Shown piece by piece: positions 57,545 to 64,000 of a stretch of DNA of 64,000 bases. The position numbers were made by a program, and so were the translations under genes. This DNA is from Macrobrachium rosenbergii. Its lineage: Eukaryota > Arthropoda > Malacostraca > Decapoda > Palaemonidae. The DNA is taken from the NCBI RefSeq assembly GCF_040412425.1, contig NC_089795.1, positions 81,742,663-81,806,662 on the forward strand, read 5' to 3'. The notes under the pieces are model-generated. The model was not told the DNA's origin. It worked only from the letters and a program-made list of their open reading frames with translations, and ran no database searches. Numbering within the stretch: position 1 is the stretch's first letter; every line of letters begins with the position of its first letter.

Positions 57545-57672
57545 TCTCTTAGGGAAAACCACATTCTGACTCGGAACACCACCAGACTCACCTCATCCCA
57601 CATAAGCCAAATTTTAGGCCTAACTATTTCTCTCCCTCTGCCGCCAGAATGTGGAAATCTCATAACTTCAGA

Positions 57673-57675
<3 letters not shown>
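57545..57675 (+). pseudogene. possible RT C-terminal fragment (FFPSAARLWNSL-like)
   Basis: One frame reads HLIPHKPNFRPNYF and SPSAARMWKS, resembling the R-S-F-x-P-S-A-A-R-L-W-N-S-L segment near the C-terminus of several non-LTR retrotransposon proteins. Short and isolated, with (CT)n starting directly after it. Confidence 0.45.

Positions 57676-57712
<37 letters not shown>
57676..57712. repeat. (CT)n microsatellite
   Basis: About 17 CT units. Confidence 0.95.
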
Positions 57713-57716
<4 letters not shown>

Positions 57717-58491
57717 CATATGATTCTCTTTACCATATGATTATTATTTTCAGAAAACTGTAAATAGCCAAGTATTGTCTTTCAAAGCATTCTTATCACA
57801 TAAGCGTTTGTTTGAGATTTCGGCTGAAGTGCATGAGCGTATCAGACAGAAGTGTACTGATCGTCTTCTTCATATCATAGTGAATTTTAAGAATTTTGTT
57901 CGGATGACAGTGCTTTTGATATATATATGTATGTATATACATATATATACAGTATTTATATACACATATACACTTGTATATGTAACAACATACACACATA
58001 CATATATATATGTGTGTGTGTGTATGCGGGAGCTTGCGTTTTTGTGTTTGTGTGCACTTGAATCCTTGTAGTAATGGAAAAATAGAAATTTATTATGATA
58101 TTGCCGGCGATTCCGCTTTTCTTCCCTCGGGTTTAGGGCCCACCCTTTTCCCTAGGTCAGGTCACAAAGTTATCAATATTTGCGTTAAGCCGTGTACTCA
58201 CAAACATTATTGTATGCAGCATTTTCAGTTTACTATTTACTTCCAGTATATAGTATATTTGAAAGTTCTGGAAACGTGGAGGCTGGGTGTTGCATAAGTA
58301 GTCGTCGTTGCTCTGTAAATAGTAACGATATTCTAGACTCCAGAGATTAAATTGGTAAATGCTGTCTGATCTAAAAGCGGTTTTTTTGTAGGCTTACGTA
58401 AAATACTGCGTTCGTTACTTTTCTTAATTAAAAAGCTGCGTGGAGGGACTTGTCAGTGTGTTGGGGGAAGGGTGCTGGCTGTGTGGCTGAG

Positions 58492-58495
<4 letters not shown>
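57713..58495. other. unique sequence with AT/GT patches
   Basis: ATGTAT-rich low complexity at 57920-58025 ending in GTGTGTGT. No exon recognised. Confidence 0.45.

Positions 58496-58526
<31 letters not shown>
58496..58526. repeat. (GA)n microsatellite
   Basis: About 15 GA units. Confidence 0.95.
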
Positions 58527-58532
<6 letters not shown>

Positions 58533-59408
58533 CTTACTTGGTGTATATTCTATACCATTTGCAGCCAAGAAATCAACAATTCTATAGCCTAACACAACTT
58601 TTAACTTTTTGGTAAACAGAGTTTTAAGAAATTATCTCCTGTTACCGCAACCGTAAGTACATTCTTCACCAAAAGGACGCAGAGTTTGAAAATCATCTAC
58701 AAATCAATATACCGTATCTGTATTAATTTCCCGAGTTACTTTTGTTCAAGTGCTGTGGTCTGTGATGTTTTATGAAAAAGGGAATGGGTGAATTCTAGAA
58801 TACCTCACCCATCTGCTCTCTTCAAATCTTGCACCTTTCAGTGTATGCAGTATGCAAATATGGCTTTCACAAACGTAGATAAATTACATTACATTTAATT
58901 CTGTGTATTTTATGGATTATTATTCAGCATAAAACAAATGCAATAAGGATTGTTTTCATTAAAAGGCAGATTCCAGTAAATTTTTCATAATTTTTAACCA
59001 GAATATATGGAATAGCAGAGCCAGAAATATTTATTAATAATAAATACTGAGACTTTTGTACTGGAAAAATTCAGTAACATGAGCACCTGACAGTGAAAAT
59101 CATAGGATATATGATGAAAAAAAATTAATAAAAACTGGGAAACATGTACTGTATAATGACGGAAAAAATAAATGATAGTCAAAGATCAAAAGCGGCAGAC
59201 ATGAAAGTACTTGAGCAAAAAATAAAACACAAGCTTCTTATGAAGTTTTGGTCCTAAGCTGCTTTTGTCATCAGACATCTTTTGACCTCGGTCTAGGACT
59301 TTCACGGAAGGAATGTTATCTCTTTTGTTTTTAGCAATTGGAATATATGTGTTATCTCTTTGTTTTTAGTGGTGCACAGTCTTTCAGTGTTTTCTCATAT
59401 ATACGTAC

Positions 59409-59447
<39 letters not shown>

Positions 59448-60347
59448 TATCTGCATTTGGTATTATCACATAGACGTATTTCTCTTTCTCGTTGCTAAGT
59501 AATCGTTCTGGCTGACTGCGTTATTGATTGCCGTCCTGTTTAGGAAAACCACACGGTCTTGTCGCCGAGTGAGATGGACGAACAAAACGTGATTCATATT
59601 ATTGAGAGCCATAAAAACATTGATAATAAGATAATATCTTCCATGTCAGGTGATGGAAAGGCTGTTCAAGCTTTCGAGATGTAACATTAAGAAAAAGACT
59701 GAAGATTATGTGAATATCACGGCACGGATAATAAGTCTCCCTAGACCTATGTAACGTCTTATATCGATATGCAGAATGTTTACATGAATCATAATAACGA
59801 TAGATAATGATATGTATTATAATTAATTGAAATTGATGCTAGATGAAATTTACGTATTACAGTATTAATGATCGTAAATGTTTTGAATGAAGAGTTATCC
59901 GAGGTACTTATTTTCCGAGAGTGTTTACTGTATCTCAAAGCTGAAAAATATAGAAAATGTGAAGAAAGGCTCCCCAATAATTCTTGTTTAGGATTTCCCC
60001 GTCACAGCATTTTTAGGATTTACCCCGATTTGAAATAGTATCGAACAGCTGCATCCCCAGTCTAAAAGCTTCAGAAATGACAGCGCGCATTTCCTTAGGA
60101 CACAATGCCAGATCAGTGTCAGAGAATCTAATGCTCCCCGAGGCTTTGAAATAATGGCTCCAATCTTACTGACAGAGAGGGGGAACTTGGCTTAATGAGC
60201 TTGCATCTTTCAAAATAAACTCTTTTCCTTTGAGCAATACACAGCTCGGAAAAACTGGAACGATGTTGCCAACCCCACGTCCATCTTTTCCCTGACAACA
60301 ACTCACGACAGTCAGTTGAGTATTGGGTACACAATTCATTGTTCGGT
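58527..60347. other. AT-rich sequence, no gene seen
   Basis: (CT)n at 59410-59444. No exon or repeat family recognised across 1.8 kb. Confidence 0.5.
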
Positions 60348-60573
60348 TGGTGCTACTTTTCCTTGTTATCTACGCGTCACCTCCGAGGTGCTAGTACTAA
60401 AGATATCGTTTATTAATATAACTTGTCGACCACATAATATAGAAATGGGTGTATATGATACTTTGATCCCCGAGGGGCTAGTACTAAACACGGCGTACCA
60501 TTGAGCTTCCGCCATGTTTAGTACTAGCACCCTGGAGTAGGTGACGCGTAGATAGTAAGCCAAAGTAGCACCA
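60348..60573. mobile_element. MITE-like element, ~55-bp TIRs
   Basis: The left end TGGTGCTACTTTTCCTTGTT, ATCTACGCGTCACC..GGTGCTAGTACTAAA and its minus-strand partner TGGTGCTACTTTGGCTTACT, ATCTACGCGTCACC..GGTGCTAGTACTAAA are inverted over about 55 bp. A third GGGGCTAGTACTAAACA segment lies at 60474-60490. No ORF, and target duplication not certain. Confidence 0.82.
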
Positions 60574-60844
60574 GTAGGTTTTAACGGAACGTTGTCCTAT
60601 CGCTCTGTCTTTTCCAAGGATCCCAATCCAGAATCTATATGTAGTCAAACGAATGTCTTACAAGACCCTTATTATAGACAAAGTAAAGTATCAGACGGTA
60701 AAAGTTATATCCTTAATGAATTGTTTCTTTGCAAAAAGTAGCAACCATGCTTGCTAAATCTAGTCATAAATGATGGAAATTTTAATTCGTAATAAAAGTA
60801 CACTTAACTGATTGACAATTTGATTGATGAAAGTAGTGAACTGG

Positions 60845-60881
<37 letters not shown>

Positions 60882-61435
60882 ATTGGACCCTTCGTTAAAG
60901 GGTGAAGCCGTTATATAGTACCTGTTTTTTGGCCAAAACGTAACAGTGAACAATAAAGTCGTGTGTTTCCATACCAGCATTATCAACTCGGCATATGATT
61001 AAGTATAATAGACAGAAATGCTTGAAGTACTCGTGTATTAGTGCTAAAATCCATATTTGATCGTAGGTTTTAGTTTGAAACTGCTATAATTCATTTTGAC
61101 ATTATTGCCTAAAAGTTATCGTAACTTATGGAGATAAATTAAAATAAAATAGATCTTTATTGACTGTATATAAAAAACTACCAGTTTAGTGTACACCTAC
61201 GAACCAATATTTCTGGGAATAGAAAGAGAATTCACATGAGTAGGAGGGTTATGGTAGACTAAAAATAACTTCAAAAGTGGCTAGAAAATACCTGGGAAAA
61301 TACCAGGAAGCCGGTCACAGGGAAAATATTAAAGTAAAAGTTACTGATATTCTTTGTTGAAGTGCCCATATGAGACGGGTAGGTCAACAAAGGAACGCAA
61401 TATAGAGAACGACTGATGTGGCGCGACAGATACAG

Positions 61436-61436
<1 letters not shown>
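60574..61436. other. AT-rich sequence, no gene seen
   Basis: A run of 33 T at 60846-60878. No gene recognised. Confidence 0.5.
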
Positions 61437-61437
<1 letters not shown>

Positions 61438-61501
<64 letters not shown>

Positions 61502-61528
61502 CTGTATAATGTGTGTGTGTATTATATG

Positions 61529-61608
<80 letters not shown>
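61438..61608. repeat. two (AT)n microsatellites
   Basis: AT at 61438-61497, an ACATACTGTATAATGTGTGTG spacer, then AT at 61532-61608. Confidence 0.97.
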
Positions 61609-61611
<3 letters not shown>

Positions 61612-63416
61612 CCCTGTTGATTGGTGATCCATCTGTCCAGCACATTCCAGGTTTTCCTTCCGTCACCCTTCGAGCATTGCGGAACCATACTCTTTGTCAC
61701 CAACTTGATGTCTTCTAGTCTTCCCACATATACATTCCTAAAAGTTATTCCTAAAAGTTATTCCTAAAATGTATTTATTCGCATCTTCCCAAACACATAA
61801 CCATTGTCATAGAGACGGCGACCAAAGCCTCGGAATCCCGCACGAACTCCTCAATCTTGTAGCGGGGTTCGCCTTTGGCCTGTATTATTCGAGGGGACGC
61901 CTCCATTTCCAAGATGTCTAATTGTATAGGTATGAGTTGGAATACTTGAAAGGCCTCGCCTGATGATCATTGTTCTCTCTGGGGAAGAACGGAGGGAAGA
62001 TCACAAAAGGAAGGGGAGTTTAAGTGGAAGGTATAATTGGGGAATAGGGAACGAAGGGTAAGGGTAAGAAGAGACGTGGGTGAAGGTAAATGGCGTAATG
62101 AGCAGTGACCGCAACAGCATTGGAAATAGGACATGAAAGGATGCATCAGTTAATAATGTGAAGGAGGAACGAATGGGATAATTGAGAGGAATTGAAGATC
62201 CTCTGGAAAGGCTTTATTTATTTATTTATTTAGAGAGAGAGAGAGAGAAAGAACCGGTAAAATATTAATAAATAAAGTACTTTTGACGAGAAGATGATAA
62301 CGCCCATTGTGCTTTAACTTGATCTTGACAAAAATCAGTTTCATCACAAACAATTAATGGATTGCTCCAGAGTCCATGGCCTAAGATTTAAAGAATTTAC
62401 ATTATAATAATTCTAGAGTAATTTACAAAATCTAATGAACTGTTTCATCTATCTGTGTTGACTTTCATGTTAATATCAGTCTTCCCGTATATTACTTTCC
62501 TTTACATATTGCGAAGTCATTCATTAATTTATTGCTGGTTTTTCCCACGTCCGATTCAGTTCAATGAATTCTGCAAATAAAAGATAAAAAAATGAATTCT
62601 GCATATGGTCGATTCTTGGTTTCTGAAATAATCTTTGTCGTTCTAAAATTACTTATATTTCTTCTAGTGTACTTACAACCTGTTTCTCATCCCTTCTCAT
62701 CACACGTCTAAACCATCTCAGTGCGTGAGATCTCAAACCACTCAGAAATAACAGAGCATAACAATAAACAGCAATGAATTCCCTTTTTCCAGTAAAATAA
62801 TGAAGTAATTGCCATATTCAATAATGAATAACCTTTCAGAAGCCCCACTTTCCACACCTTCGCATTCCTTCAGTTTCTGTTTACTTATATTAATGTCCTT
62901 CCATCATGTCGGGCAGTACACTTTCCAAGTACTTTTCTCTCTCATTTCTGTTATTAATATTGCTCTTCCTTTCCGTGGGGCAACTGACTATTATACCCTA
63001 TCGTAGAAAAATATGAAGAAAAAGCAGAAGAGGCAGAAGAAGGAAATAACCTTTCACCCATAATAATGGACTGCCCAGGAGGCCTCGGGAAAGGAAATGT
63101 CAATATAACTGCCCGTTTATATACAATATAGTCCGGAGATGTTCCTCCATACACATTACCTCCATAAAATTGGGGAGAATTTCTTTTTCTCGGGAAATAA
63201 TGGGGCGTTTAAGGAAGACCCGGAGAGCTGTGAAGATATTTTCCCTTTTCTTTTTCATTTTAACAACTTGCATCGTTTATTTATTTTGGTATGGGATCTT
63301 ACGTGCGTTGTTGAAATAATAGTGGCGTTTAATGTTTGTTTATTTGGCATATTGCATCACAGACTCGTTGGGAATATATCTTCAGACAACTGAAAAGTTT
63401 GTAATCCACCCAGAGA

Positions 63417-63418
<2 letters not shown>
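61609..63418. other. unique sequence, no confirmed gene
   Basis: A minus frame at 61613-61727 reads [20 protein letters not shown] and [10 protein letters not shown], which looks protein-like but matches nothing I can name. A GA/TTTA patch lies at 62210-62250. The rest shows no coding signal. Confidence 0.4.

Positions 63419-63499
<81 letters not shown>
63419..63499. repeat. (AT)n microsatellite
   Basis: About 40 pure AT units. Confidence 0.97.
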
Positions 63500-63502
<3 letters not shown>

Positions 63503-64000
63503 TGGTGGTATGAGATAGGTGTGAGCATGCAAGAAATGGAGAAAAAGAGGCAAAGCAAGCAAGTTTTAAACATGTTTAATAATGTCTGAAAAAATGCAAC
63601 GATAATGGATTTCTTTTTTGTGAGAGTCAGTTTTAAGAAGCGTTCGTAATTGGTGATAACGAATGTTTCAAAAGTGAATTCGCATGAATTGGGCGTTGCA
63701 AATGGAGAACCTCAGGTTTTAATGTGTCACTCTGTGAGTCAAAGAACACCTATTGCGACTTCCGAGTTTCTGAAAAATTGAGTTTTTGCAATTTTTGTTT
63801 TTGTTTTTTGGGGAAATAAACCAATGCTACTCTTTTAATTGAGGAGAGTGCTTCAACTTTTAGCTTAGTAATATATATTTTACGTGAAATATCTCTCTCT
63901 ATATCTCTCTCTCTCTCTCCCTCTCGCTCTGCAGAGTATATAAGCTTTCCTTACTAAATTCCAAAATTGCTAACAGTACTTCACAATAAAAAAAAACTTT
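63500..64000. other. AT-rich sequence, no gene seen
   Basis: A short interrupted CT tract lies at 63893-63924, and the window ends in an A run. No gene. Confidence 0.5.

Overview
The window looks like gene-poor, repeat-dominated nuclear DNA of an invertebrate, most likely a decapod crustacean of the shrimp/prawn type. This rests on three things: long pure (AT)n, (CT/GA)n, (GT)n and (AAT)n arrays every 1-2 kb, a dense population of short interspersed elements, and decayed non-LTR retrotransposon reverse transcriptases. The species is inference. There is no bacterial-style operon, no rRNA, no intact tRNA gene, no CRISPR array and no convincing long ORF. Almost all long open frames are translations of microsatellites or minisatellites.

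The main content is a set of repeat families. (1) A ~390-430 bp multi-hairpin 'foldback' family (here FB) has 13 whole or partial copies on both strands: about 4.7, 7.1, 7.8, 22.0, 22.6, 33.3, 34.5, 37.2, 41.9, 47.8, 50.1, 52.7 and 55.9 kb. (2) A ~300 bp SINE-like family ends in GGCCTAAATTCTATATTC, with eight copies: 5.8, 17.9, 19.8, 26.5, 27.0 (reverse), 28.2, 43.0 and 51.3 kb. (3) There is one tRNA-headed SINE (3.1 kb), and a second SINE family appears at 13.5 kb (reverse) and as a nested fragment at 51.5 kb. (4) A LINE-type 3' tail ending in (AAT)n occurs at 10.6, 11.5 (reverse), 14.9 and 27.7 kb. (5) Several MITE-like elements have terminal inverted repeats, two of them with clear 8-bp target duplications (13.2 and 28.9 kb). 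(6) Reverse-transcriptase fossils lie at 9.3 (+), 30-31.4 (-), 56.0-56.9 (-) and 57.55 kb (+).

Tandem repeats other than microsatellites include a 26-bp minisatellite (15.05-15.48 kb), two 24-bp minisatellites (25.12-25.54 and 44.68-45.26 kb), a T-rich 32-bp array that passes into a ~120-150 bp array (39.6-41.7 kb), a ~145-bp array split by an FB copy (41.8-42.65 kb), a ~140-bp array inside a transposon-like element (20.3-20.85 kb) and a higher-order (CT)n/spacer array (35.95-36.65 kb).

The best candidate for host coding sequence is a short possible last exon on the minus strand at 32,073-32,238. It has an acceptor, a CTAAC branch-point match and a downstream AATAAA, but a chance ORF cannot be excluded. 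Several insertions are nested (SINE in SINE, SINE in MITE, FB in a TIR element, FB between direct repeats), so relative ages can be read. The most unusual system is the FB family: its hairpins are arranged in series and end in a perfect 9-bp GC-rich stem followed by a T run.
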